Below are positions 8,060-17,600 of a stretch of 64,000 nucleotides of DNA, piece after piece (position 1 is the first letter of the stretch; every line of letters starts with the position of its first letter). Origin of the DNA: an uncultured Polaribacter sp. (lineage in GTDB: Bacteria; Bacteroidota; Bacteroidia; Flavobacteriales; Flavobacteriaceae); the NCBI RefSeq assembly GCF_947500975.1, contig NZ_CANMUE010000002.1, forward strand, positions 310,001 to 374,000, read 5' to 3'. Made by a program: the position numbers and the translations under genes. Below the pieces are notes generated by a model. It had not been told where the DNA came from. It was given only the letters and a program-made list of their open reading frames with translations, and made no database searches.

Positions 8060-10582
8060 ATGCAGACAGTAATTGTTATTGGAAATGGTATGGTTGGTTA
8101 TAAATTTTGCGAAAAATTTGTAGCTCAATCTAAAAACAAAGACTTTAAAATTATCGTTTTTGGTGAAGAACCAAGACCTGCTTATGATAGAGTTCATTTA
8201 AGTGAATTCTTTGAAAATCAAGATGCAAAAGCCTTAGAAATGGCTCCATCAGAATGGTATGCAGAAAACAATATTGATTTAGTTGTAGGTGAAAGAGTTT
8301 CTGATATTCATAGAAATACCAAAACAATTATTACTGCAAAAAATAGAGTGTTTAATTATGATTATTTAGTGTTAGCAACAGGTTCATCTGCTTTTGTACC
8401 ACCAATAAAAGGTGTTGAAAAAGAAGGGGTTTTTGTTTATAGAACCATAGAAGATTTAGAAGGTATGCTTGCTTATGCAGCAAAACTTAAAGCAGAAAAT
8501 TCTAATGCAAAAGCTGCTGTTTTAGGTGGTGGATTATTAGGTTTAGAGGCTGGCAAAGCGGTTATGGATATGGGTTTAGAGCCTCATATTGTAGAGTTTG
8601 CTCCTAAATTAATGCCAAGACAATTAGACTCTAGAAGTAGCCAGGTATTACAATTAAAATTAGAATCTATAGGGTTAAATATTCACTTAAGTAAAGCAAC
8701 TAATCAAATTTTAGGAGATGAAGGTTGTATTACTGGAATGGAGTTTGGTGAAGATGATGTTTTAGATGTGGATATGTTAGTGGTTTCTGCAGGAATTCGT
8801 CCAAGAGATGAATTAGGAAAAACCTGTGGCTTAGAAATGGGGGTTAGAGGAGGAATTGTTGTAGATAATAAAATGCAAACTTCTGATAAGGCAATTTTTG
8901 CTATTGGAGAAGTTGCTTTGTATAATCAAATGATATACGGTTTAGTGGCTCCTGGTTACGATATGGCAGAGGTTGCTGTAAATCAGATTATAGGAAATGA
9001 AGAAAAAATAATGCCAGATGATATAGATATGTCTACCAAATTAAAACTAATTGGTGTAGACGTTGCTAGTTTTGGAGAGCCTTTTATGCCAGCTTCAAAA
9101 GGGCATTCTATCATTTTTGAAAATAAAACCCAATATTTATACAAAAGGATTAATGTTAGTTTAGATGGTAAAACTTTATTAGGCGGTATTTTAGTAGGTG
9201 ATGCTTCAGATTATAGCATGTTGCATCAAATTTATCTTAATGGAATGAAAATTCCAGAAGACCCATCACAATTAATTTTACCAGCAAGTGATGGAGGTGC
9301 TGCTTTTGGAGATGTAATGGATTTGCCTGATGAAGCTCAAGTTTGTTCTTGTGAAAGTGTTACTAAAGGGCAAATTTGCGGAATCATAGAAAGTGGTGAA
9401 GCAAAAGATTTGGCTGACGTAGTTTCATGCACAAAAGCAGGTACAGGTTGTGGTGGATGTAAGCCAATGGTAGCAGATTTAACAAATGCTACTTTAAAAT
9501 CTTTAGGGATAGAAGTAAAAGATTCTATTTGTGAGCATTTTGATTATAATAGACAAGATTTATATAAAATTGTTCAAGTAAAAGGCTATAAAACATTTAA
9601 TGAAGTATTAGATAATCATGGTAATGGAGGTCATGGTTGTGAGTTGTGTAAACCATTAATAGCTTCATTAATGGCTACAATTAATGCAGATACAGCTAAT
9701 AAAGAATATGCTATACAAGACTCTAATGATAGGTATTTGGCTAACATTCAAAGAAATGGAACGTATTCTGTTGTACCACGTGTTCCTGGTGGAGAAATTA
9801 CTCCAGATAAGTTAATCGCCTTAGGGCAAATTGCAAAAAAATATGACTTATATACTAAAGTTACAGGTGGTGTTCGTATCGATTTATTTGGTGCAACTTT
9901 AAATCAATTACCATTAATTTGGAAAGAATTAATTTCTCATGGATTTGAAAGTGGACATGCTTATGGTAAATCTCTACGTACTGTTAAAACCTGTGTTGGT
10001 TCTACATGGTGTCGTTATGGAATGGATGAAAGTGTAAGCTTTGGTATTGAGTTAGAAAATAGATATAGAGGTATACGTGCACCTCATAAAATTAAAGGAG
10101 GCGTATCTGGGTGTATAAGAGAGTGTGCGGAAGCACGTGGTAAAGATTTTGGTTTAATTGCTGTTGATGGTGGATGGAATCTTTATTTAGGGGGTAATGG
10201 TGGTGCCAACCCGCGACATGCTGAGTTGTTTGCAGAGCAAATAGATAATGAAACGGTAATTAAATATATAGATAGATATTTAATGTTGTACATGCGTACA
10301 GCAAAACCATTACAAAGAACCGCAGCTTGGCAAGAAAGGTTAGAAGGTGGTTTAGATTATTTAAAAGAGGTAATTATTGATGATAAACTAGGAATTGTTG
10401 AGGATTTAGAAAATGAAATGCAAACTTTGGTGAATAAGTTTGAGTGCGAATGGACACAAGCAGTAAATGATCCTGAGGTTATGAAGCGTTTTAATCATTT
10501 TGTAAATAGCGATGATGAAGATGATAATATTGTTTTTGTTCCTATGAGAGATCAAAAAATGCCAGAACCTTGGAGTAATTAA
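8060..10582 (+). CDS. nirB: Assimilatory nitrite reductase [NAD(P)H], large subunit
   Basis: 840 residues, full length for NirB. Order of domains: FAD/NAD(P)-binding oxidoreductase (about 1-400, VIGNGMVGYKFCEKF and VLGGGLLGLEAGKAV as dinucleotide-binding loops), BFD-like [2Fe-2S] domains (CSCESVTKGQICGII ... CTKAGTGCGGCKP; later GHGCELCKP), then the nitrite/sulfite reductase hemoprotein halves. The siroheme-[4Fe-4S] cysteines are in TCVGSTWCRYG and SGCIRECAEARG. It reduces nitrite to ammonium in the cytoplasm. First gene of an operon with nirD, a DUF4202 gene and a NarX-like kinase. Confidence 0.95.
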   Translation: MQTVIVIGNGMVGYKFCEKFVAQSKNKDFKIIVFGEEPRPAYDRVHLSEFFENQDAKALEMAPSEWYAENNIDLVVGERVSDIHRNTKTIITAKNRVFNYDYLVLATGSSAFVPPIKGVEKEGVFVYRTIEDLEGMLAYAAKLKAENSNAKAAVLGGGLLGLEAGKAVMDMGLEPHIVEFAPKLMPRQLDSRSSQVLQLKLESIGLNIHLSKATNQILGDEGCITGMEFGEDDVLDVDMLVVSAGIRPRDELGKTCGLEMGVRGGIVVDNKMQTSDKAIFAIGEVALYNQMIYGLVAPGYDMAEVAVNQIIGNEEKIMPDDIDMSTKLKLIGVDVASFGEPFMPASKGHSIIFENKTQYLYKRINVSLDGKTLLGGILVGDASDYSMLHQIYLNGMKIPEDPSQLILPASDGGAAFGDVMDLPDEAQVCSCESVTKGQICGIIESGEAKDLADVVSCTKAGTGCGGCKPMVADLTNATLKSLGIEVKDSICEHFDYNRQDLYKIVQVKGYKTFNEVLDNHGNGGHGCELCKPLIASLMATINADTANKEYAIQDSNDRYLANIQRNGTYSVVPRVPGGEITPDKLIALGQIAKKYDLYTKVTGGVRIDLFGATLNQLPLIWKELISHGFESGHAYGKSLRTVKTCVGSTWCRYGMDESVSFGIELENRYRGIRAPHKIKGGVSGCIRECAEARGKDFGLIAVDGGWNLYLGGNGGANPRHAELFAEQIDNETVIKYIDRYLMLYMRTAKPLQRTAAWQERLEGGLDYLKEVIIDDKLGIVEDLENEMQTLVNKFECEWTQAVNDPEVMKRFNHFVNSDDEDDNIVFVPMRDQKMPEPWSN

Positions 10583-10597
10583 TAAGAAAAATTAAAA

Positions 10598-10978
10598 ATG
10601 ATGAGTTTATTACTTTCAAAATACAAAACAGTTAAAGAAGAAGAAGTAAAAGTATGGTTTAAAGCGGCTTCTGTAAACGCTTTTCCTAAAGATGGTGGTG
10701 CTTGTGTAAAATACAAAGATTTGCAAATAGCAGTTTTCAACTTTTCTAGACTTAATAAATGGTTTGCTTGTCAAAATTTATCTCCAGAAAAAGAGGAAAT
10801 GGTTCTTTCTAGAGGTATGATTGGAGATAGTAATGGAATACCAAAAGTAGCATGCCCGTTACATAAAAAAACATTTTCATTAAAAACAGGAGAAAATTTA
10901 AATGGCCATTTAAACGCTATTGCTACATATCCTGTTAAAATAGAAGAAGAAAATGTGTATATTGGCTTTTCTGAATAA
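10598..10978 (+). CDS. nirD: Nitrite reductase small subunit, Rieske-like
   Basis: 126 residues following nirB by 15 bases. It has the Rieske-like fold segments VKVWFKAASVNAFPKDGGACVKYKDLQIAVFNF and ACPLHKKTFSLKTGE. The second ligand motif C86-P-L-H89 is present, but the first motif reads C58-Q-N60, so the first His is replaced by Asn. Many NirD proteins lack a full Rieske ligand set, so this is probably a non-cluster small subunit supporting NirB. Confidence 0.88.
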   Translation: MMSLLLSKYKTVKEEEVKVWFKAASVNAFPKDGGACVKYKDLQIAVFNFSRLNKWFACQNLSPEKEEMVLSRGMIGDSNGIPKVACPLHKKTFSLKTGENLNGHLNAIATYPVKIEEENVYIGFSE

Positions 10979-10987
10979 ATTAAAAAG

Positions 10988-11572
10988 ATGAAGCCTACAA
11001 GATTTGAAACTGCAATTGCACTTATAGATAAAAAAAACGCTGAAGATACAAACGCTTACCAAGTTGCTGATATAGAATATCCTAAAGAATTATTATACTC
11101 TCAAAGGATGACAAGAAAGTTACTTCAGTTTGATCCAAATGCTTCAAAAGCACTACAAATTGCAGCTAGAGCACAACATATTTGTAGATGGAAAATACCA
11201 AGAAATGAATATCCAATGGATAGAATAGGGTATTTAAAATGGCGTGAAGAACTAAAAAAAATGCATGCTAAAATTACTGGTGAGATTTTACAACAAGTAG
11301 GTTATGACGATCAATTTGTGGATAGAGTTCAGAAAATTATTTTAAAAAAACTCATCAAAAAGAATGAAGAATCTCAAGCTTTAGAAGATACTATTTGTTT
11401 GGTTTTTTTAGATTATTATTTTGATGAATTTGCAGCAAAGCATACCGATGAAAAGATTATTGATATTCTTAAAAAAACATGGGTAAAAATGTCTGACAAA
11501 GGACATGCTGCAGCTTTAAAAATACCATTTTCAGAAAAAAGTTTAGCTTTAGTACAACAAGCAATTTCTTAA
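10988..11572 (+). CDS. DUF4202 domain protein of the nitrite reductase operon
   Basis: 194 residues, 9 bases after nirD. The sequence (RFETAIALIDKKNAEDTNAYQ near the start, then RAQHICRWKIPRNEYPMDRIGYLKWR) is typical of DUF4202. The His-rich helical pattern (RAQHICRW ... VFLDYYFDEFAAKHTDEKI) hints at an HD-like metal site. The family is found with nitrate/nitrite assimilation genes in several phyla but its reaction is not known to me. Its place between nirD and the sensor kinase suggests a support or signalling role. Confidence 0.8.
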   Translation: MKPTRFETAIALIDKKNAEDTNAYQVADIEYPKELLYSQRMTRKLLQFDPNASKALQIAARAQHICRWKIPRNEYPMDRIGYLKWREELKKMHAKITGEILQQVGYDDQFVDRVQKIILKKLIKKNEESQALEDTICLVFLDYYFDEFAAKHTDEKIIDILKKTWVKMSDKGHAAALKIPFSEKSLALVQQAIS

Positions 11573-11585
11573 AAACTATAATTTT

Positions 11586-13397
11586 ATGGCTAAAAATGGT
11601 AATTCTTTAGATCAAAGAACATTTGATAAATTAAGCCGTTTATATATTATTGCTTTAAGTACAATTGCGTTTTCTGTTATAATTAGCCAAATATTTATTC
11701 GTAATCATTTAAGTAATCAACAAAGTGATTCTACTGTAATTAACATTGCGGGTAGACAAAGAATGTTAAGCCAGAAATTAACAAAAGAAATTGTTTCTAT
11801 TTCTGTTTATTCGGATAAAAAAAACAGAATCTCACTTAAAAATAAAATTAAAGAAACGCTCTATTTGTGGCAATTATCTCACAACGCACTTCAAAAAGGG
11901 AATGATAGTTTAGGGCTTCCTAAAAAAAATAGCTCAGTTGTTGCCAGCAAGTTTAAAGAACTAAATCCGGTGTTTAACACTATACAAAGTGCCACAACAT
12001 CTATTCTACAAAAACTAGAAAAAAATCCATTTATAACTATTGATAGTTTAACCGTTGATATTAAAAAAGTAACCAATAATGAAGGCTCTTTTTTATTGAT
12101 AATGGATCAAATTGTAAATCAGTATGATTTAGAAGCTGATGAAAAAGTTACTTGGTTAAAAAAATTAGAAGCTTTTTTAATGTTTTTAACATTACTCATT
12201 CTTTTGGGCGAATTTTTATTCATCTTTTGGCCAACTGCTAAGTCTGTAAAAGCAACATTAACTCAATTGTTGTTAGCAGAAAAAAATGCTAAAAAAATGG
12301 CTTTTGATGCCGATGAATTAAGTTTAGCAAAAGAAAAATCGATTAAAGAATTACGCGCATTAAGTCATGCAATGGATGAAACTTTATTGTTTGCCAGGAT
12401 TTCATCAAACGGTAATTTAATTCATATGGGAAATAAGTTTTCTCGTTTGTTTAAGTTATCTAAATTTAAAAAAGATACACTGTTTTGGAATGCCTTATCA
12501 AACAATGAAAATGAGCAATTAATCATTGAAAATTTAATTATAAAACATAAAAAAACAGGTTGGCAAGGTGAAGTAAAAGCAAGTGTTAAAGGGAATGAAG
12601 ATGTTTGGTTAGAAATGTCTATAATACCTTATAGGCCTACAGAGGAAAAATCAGAATTGCTGATAATTGCATCAGAAATTACAGAAAGAAAAGCTGGGCA
12701 ATTAGAAATTGAAAGATTGACGAAAGAAAGTTTTGAGGAAAAAATGAGTCAACAAAAAATAATTTCTAGCAAGATTATTGAAAATCAAGAAAAAGAACAA
12801 AACAGAATTGCAAAAGATGTACATGACGGAATTGGACAAATGCTTACTGGGCTAAAATATAATTTAGAAAGTATTAATATTAATGATATAGAGAAAACTT
12901 CTAAAAAAATAGAACACCTTAAAGAGTTAACTACTAGTATTATAAAAGGGGTTAGAACTGCAACTTTTAATTTAACTCCGCCAGAATTATCAGATCATGG
13001 AGTTGTGCCTGCAATGACAAAATTAGCCCAAGAATTAGGGAAATTAACAGGAAAAGAAATCTTATTTTTTAATAAAAACGATTTTAATCAACGTTTAGAT
13101 TCTTTAACAGAAATAAATATTTATAGAATTGTGCAAGAGGCAATTAACAACGCCATTAAATATGCAGAATCTTCTAATATTTTAGTAGCAATTTCTCACA
13201 GTAAAAATATTTTAAGTATTGTTATTGACGATGATGGCAAAGGTTTTGAGCCATCTAAAGTGAAGAAAGTGAAAAATGGTAATGGCGGAATGGGAATGAC
13301 ATTTATGAAAGAACGCATTAAATATATTGATGGTAGATTGTTCTTAAATTCCGAATTAGGGAAAGGTACAAGAGTTACTTTAAATATCCCTATTTAG
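11586..13397 (+). CDS. NarX-like nitrate/nitrite sensor histidine kinase
   Basis: 603 residues. TM1 lies at about 20-38 and TM2 at about 196-215, enclosing a periplasmic PilJ/NarX-type helical domain. Residues 51-70 (VINIAGRQRMLSQKLTKEIV) match the P-box ligand motif of NarX-like sensors. After a linker comes a PAS domain (about 258-375), then a HisKA_3 dimerisation helix with H413 (IAKDVHDGIGQMLTGLKYNL), and a HATPase domain (VQEAINNAIKYAES, DDDGKGFEP, GNGGMGMTFMKERI). It ends the nir operon; its cognate regulator follows 62 bases later behind its own promoter. The ligand is inferred from the P-box and the neighbourhood. Confidence 0.85.
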   Translation: MAKNGNSLDQRTFDKLSRLYIIALSTIAFSVIISQIFIRNHLSNQQSDSTVINIAGRQRMLSQKLTKEIVSISVYSDKKNRISLKNKIKETLYLWQLSHNALQKGNDSLGLPKKNSSVVASKFKELNPVFNTIQSATTSILQKLEKNPFITIDSLTVDIKKVTNNEGSFLLIMDQIVNQYDLEADEKVTWLKKLEAFLMFLTLLILLGEFLFIFWPTAKSVKATLTQLLLAEKNAKKMAFDADELSLAKEKSIKELRALSHAMDETLLFARISSNGNLIHMGNKFSRLFKLSKFKKDTLFWNALSNNENEQLIIENLIIKHKKTGWQGEVKASVKGNEDVWLEMSIIPYRPTEEKSELLIIASEITERKAGQLEIERLTKESFEEKMSQQKIISSKIIENQEKEQNRIAKDVHDGIGQMLTGLKYNLESININDIEKTSKKIEHLKELTTSIIKGVRTATFNLTPPELSDHGVVPAMTKLAQELGKLTGKEILFFNKNDFNQRLDSLTEINIYRIVQEAINNAIKYAESSNILVAISHSKNILSIVIDDDGKGFEPSKVKKVKNGNGGMGMTFMKERIKYIDGRLFLNSELGKGTRVTLNIPI

Positions 13398-13402
13398 TAA
13401 AT

Positions 13403-13434
13403 ACGTAGTTTTACTTAAAAAAATATTACTTTTG
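13403..13434 (+). promoter_or_regulatory. Promoter and motif box of the response regulator gene
   Basis: Box ACGTA-GTTT-TACTT at 13403-13416 and a consensus -7 element TACTTTTG at 13427-13434. The box takes the place where a -33 element would be expected, which fits an activated promoter. The response regulator ATG is at 13460. Confidence 0.6.
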
Positions 13435-13459
13435 TAAGTGTCAATTTAGTTTTATAATT

Positions 13460-14119
13460 ATGATAAATGTAGTTTTAGCAGATGATCACGTTTTAGTAAG
13501 GGATGGTATCAAGGCACTTTTAGAAGATCAAACAGGAATTACTGTTATTGATGAAGCTTCTAATGGAAAAGAGGCCTTAGAAGTGATTTCAAAAAACAAA
13601 CCTCACGTTTTAATTGTGGATATTAGAATGCCAGAAATGAACGGAATTGAAGTAGTTACAGAAATTAACAAACATCATAAAAACGTAAAAACATTGGTGC
13701 TTTCAATGCACGATTCAGAAGAATACGTTGTAAAATCAATTGAAGCTGGTGCTGATGGTTACTTATTAAAAGGGGCAAGTAAAAAGGAATTTTTAAAAGC
13801 TGTAAATAACGTAGCTTCTGGTAAAAAATACTTTGCAGGTGATGTTTCTACGATTATTATGAACAATTTTGTAAACGGAAATACCAATAAAGCTGTTGAA
13901 TCTAAAAAAGCTGCAAAAGAACTTCCATTTAAACTTACAAAAAGAGAAAAACAAATACTTAGTTTAGTTTTAGAATTAAAAAATAACAAGGATATTGCTG
14001 ATGAACTAGAAATTAGCAAGCGTACTGCAGAGGTACATCGTTTTAACCTCATGAAGAAACTAGATGCTAAAAACCTAATGGAATTGACTAATAAAGCTAA
14101 AGAATATCAACTTTATTAA
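13460..14119 (+). CDS. NarL/FixJ-family response regulator
   Basis: 219 residues. The receiver domain has acidic residues D8/D9, phosphoacceptor D54 in LIVDIRMPEMNG, S/T at VLSMHD and a Lys in YLLKGAS. The C-terminal LuxR-type helix-turn-helix (about 150-215, LTKREKQILSLVLELKNNKDIADELEISKRTAEVHRFNLMKKL) binds DNA. It follows the NarX-like kinase and most likely forms a two-component pair controlling nitrate assimilation. It has its own promoter, so the regulator can be made apart from the kinase. Confidence 0.9.
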   Translation: MINVVLADDHVLVRDGIKALLEDQTGITVIDEASNGKEALEVISKNKPHVLIVDIRMPEMNGIEVVTEINKHHKNVKTLVLSMHDSEEYVVKSIEAGADGYLLKGASKKEFLKAVNNVASGKKYFAGDVSTIIMNNFVNGNTNKAVESKKAAKELPFKLTKREKQILSLVLELKNNKDIADELEISKRTAEVHRFNLMKKLDAKNLMELTNKAKEYQLY

Positions 14120-14662
14120 TTATTTAAAGGTATCCCTTTTCCTTATCAAATCATTTTTTAACTACATTTTTAAGTTATTCTTAAAAATTAATTATATAAT
14201 TTATAATTTAATAATATTTTAAAAAATACGTATTTTTTAATGTAAAATTAAGTATAAATACTTAATTTTGTTTGTAAGAGTTATGATGTTGTAAAAGATA
14301 TAGAGTTAATAGCAAATCAAAAGTGGAATTCTATCATTTTAGCAGTTTTAGTAACTGTTTTTACATGTTTACCAAGTGTAGTTACAGGTATTATTGCTTT
14401 ACTAATTAAGTTTTTTAAAGAAGAAGAAGCTATAAAGGAAGTTACTCCTAAGATAACACCAATTAATGTATAGAGTTAATAAAACAAAATCCCCCAACTT
14501 TTTATATTAATGAAATGAATAACAAAATTGATTATTTATGATGTGCTTTTTTGTTGATATAAAAATTCTAAGGATGCTTTTTTGGTACATTAAGAATAAT
14601 AAACTCTTTACTTGGCTAATAAAATTTTAATATCGTATTTAGTATAAAACCTTGGTCTACAA
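14120..14662 (+). promoter_or_regulatory. Control region of the nitrate reductase operon
   Basis: 543 bases between the regulator and the nitrate reductase gene. It holds the 18-bp palindrome AAAAAATACGTATTTTTT at 14221-14238, a fully symmetric motif box AAGTATAAATACTT at 14250-14263, and the -7 element TAATTTTG at 14263-14270. The box-to-promoter geometry is the same as at nirB, where the box end also overlaps the first base of the -7 element. A broken small reading frame follows (14288-14473). The last 190 bases before the gene start show no further clear signal. Confidence 0.6.
14288..14473 (+). pseudogene. Small membrane-protein frame without a usable start
   Basis: An open frame of 61 codons reads VVKDIELIANQKWNSIILAV, one long hydrophobic segment (SIILAVLVTVFTCLPSVVTG and on), then a charged tail KFFKEEEAIKEVTPKITPINV. 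No ATG, GTG or TTG exists in this frame; the frame is closed by a stop at 14255. Just before it, ATG ATG TTG TAA stands in another frame, so one missing base (for example a G after ATGATG) would explain the break. It lies directly after the promoter at 14263-14270. Either a real frameshift, a sequencing error or a gene with a non-standard start. Confidence 0.45.
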
Positions 14663-17600
14663 ATGATGAAAAATGAAATTAAAACAACGTGTTCTTATTG
14701 TGGAGTTGGTTGCGGTATTATCGTAAAAAAAGACATCAATAATAAGGTTTTTGTAGAAGGTGATAAAGACCATCCTGTAAATAAAGGAATGTTATGTTCT
14801 AAAGGAATGAACTTACATTACGTTGCCAATGATACTTCAGATAGAATTTTATATCCTGAAATGCGTTGGTCTCGTTCCCATCCTCGTGAAAGAGTTTCTT
14901 GGGACACCGCTTTAGATAGAGCAGCCAATGTTTTTAAATCCATCATAAAAAAACACGGACCAGATGCTGTGGCTTTTTACGTTTCTGGTCAAAGCTTAAC
15001 AGAAGAATATTATATAGCTAATAAGTTGACTAAAGGTTTTTTAGGGACTAATAATATAGATACTAACTCACGTTTATGCATGAGTTCTGCAGTTGTTGGT
15101 TACAAAAAAACGTTTGGAGAAGATAGTGTACCTATTTCTTATGCAGATATAGAATTAGCAGATTGTTTTTTAATTACTGGCGCAAATCCTGCTTGGTGTC
15201 ATCCTATTTTATTTAGAAGGATAGAAAAACACAAAGAGGAAAATCCGAATGTTAAAATCATTGTTATTGACCCTCGTAAAACAGATTCTGCAAATTTTGC
15301 AGATTTACATTTACAATTAACCCCTGGTACAGATGTAATTTTATACAACGCTATTGGTAGATGTTTATACAGTAGCGGTTTAATTGATGAAGATTTTATT
15401 AAAAAACACACCCAAGGTTTTGATGATTACAAGAAAATTATTTTTGATACAAGTTTAAAACAAGCATCTAAAATGTGTGGTGTTTCTAAAGATGATATTA
15501 AAAAAGCTGCAGAAATGATTGGTCTTTCAAAAGGGTTTATCAGTATGTGGGCAATGGGTTTAAACCAAAGTGTAATTGGTACGGATAAAAATGTATCGCT
15601 TTTAAACTTATCTTTAATAACAGGTCAAGTTGGTAAACCAGGATCTGGCCCATTTTCATTAACAGGGCAGCCAAATGCAATGGGAGGTAGAGAAGTTGGA
15701 GGAATGGCAAATTTATTAGCGGTTCATAAAGATTTACAAAACGAAGAGCATAGGAGAGAGGTTGCTCAATTTTGGGGTGTTGATAAAATATCTGCAAAAC
15801 CAGGGCTAACAGCAACAGAAATGTTTGATACCTTAGAGAGTGGAAAACTAAAAGCTGTTTGGATTGCTTGTACAAATCCATTAGTGAGTATGCCAAATTC
15901 ACACCAAATAGAAAAAGCCATGGCAAATTCTAAATTTGTGGTGGTACAAGAAATTTCTCATAAATCAGATACTGTAAATTATGCAGATTTAGTTTTGCCA
16001 GCTGCAGCTTGGTTAGAAAAAGAAGGAACCATGACAAATTCTGAACGAAGAATTTCTTATTTACCTAAAGAAATTGAAGCGCCAGGAGAGGCAAGGCCAG
16101 ATGTAGAAATCTTTTGCGATTTTGCACAAAGAATGGGTTTTAGAGGTTTTAATTATAATAGTGCTGAAGAAATTTACGACGAGTATGCTTCTATGACCAA
16201 AGGCACAAATATTGATGTTTCTTTCTTAAATTATGATAGATTAAAAAACGAAGGTACTTTTCAATGGCCAGTCAATGAATATCGTCATAAAGGAACGCCT
16301 CGATTATTTGAAGACAAAAAATTTTATACACCATCACAAAAAGCAATTTTTAATATTCCATCTACTATAGAAAATACCTCTATAAAAACGAGTCAAGAAT
16401 TTCCGTTGATTTTAACCACAGGTCGTGTTAGAGATCAATGGCATACCATGACCAAAACCGGAAAAGTATCAAGATTAAAAACACATTACCCAAAACCTGT
16501 CTTAGAAATTAATGCTATAGATGCCTATTTAAATAATATTAAAGATGGTGATATTACAGAAATCAAAAGTAAAAATGGAGTTGTTAGAGTACGAGCAAAA
16601 ATTACTGATGCTATTAAAGAAGGTGTTGTTTTTTTGCCTATGCATTGGGGTAAAGTGTTGCAAAGTAATTTAAATAGAGCTAATAATTTAACAAATGTAC
16701 ATGTTGATCCAGTTTCAAAAGAACCAGATTTTAAGTTTACTTCAGTATCTGTTTCAAAATATAAAAAACCAAAAGAAAAAATTATAATTGCTGGTGCTGG
16801 TGCTGCTGCTTTTAGATTTTTACAAAACTATAGAGATTATAATGAAGTTGATGAAATTCATGTTTTTTCTAAAGAAAAAAACTTGTTTTACAACCGAGTT
16901 TTATTGCCAGAATATATTACAGAAGAGTTAACTTGGGAGCAATTATTAAAGATTAAAAATACTGAATTATCTAATTTAGATATTAAAATTCATCCAGAAA
17001 CAATTATCAAAAATATTGATAAGAAAACTAGAATAGTAACAGATTCTAATGGTGAAACGCACACTTTTGATAAGTTAATTTTAGCTACAGGAAGTAGAGC
17101 ATTTATTCCTAAAGATGTACAAATAGATTTGCCTGGGCGCTTTACAATGCGTAATAAAATTGATGCAGATCGATTTAAAAATTATTTAGACAATACGGGT
17201 TTACCACCAGAAGAACAACATGTTGTAATTGTTGGTGGTGGTTTATTAGGATTAGAGCTGGCAGCAGCTATGAAGCACAAAAATGTAAAAATTACAATTG
17301 TGCAAAGAGCATCAAGATTAATGGAGCGTCAGTTAGATAAAATTTCGAGTAAATTATTGTCTTTAGATGTGCAAGAAAGAGGTATTCAAATTTATTTTGA
17401 TAATGAAGTAAGTACTGTTTTTGATGATGAAGATACTGGTGAATTAACTATCAATCTAAAAAGTGGAAAATATATTACTGCAAACGCAATTGTTTATGCA
17501 ATTGGTACAAGACCAAATATAGAAATTGCAAAAAGTAGCGGAATAGTTTGCGGAAGAGGTGTTAAGGTAAATCAGCACTTACAATCTTCACATCCAGATA

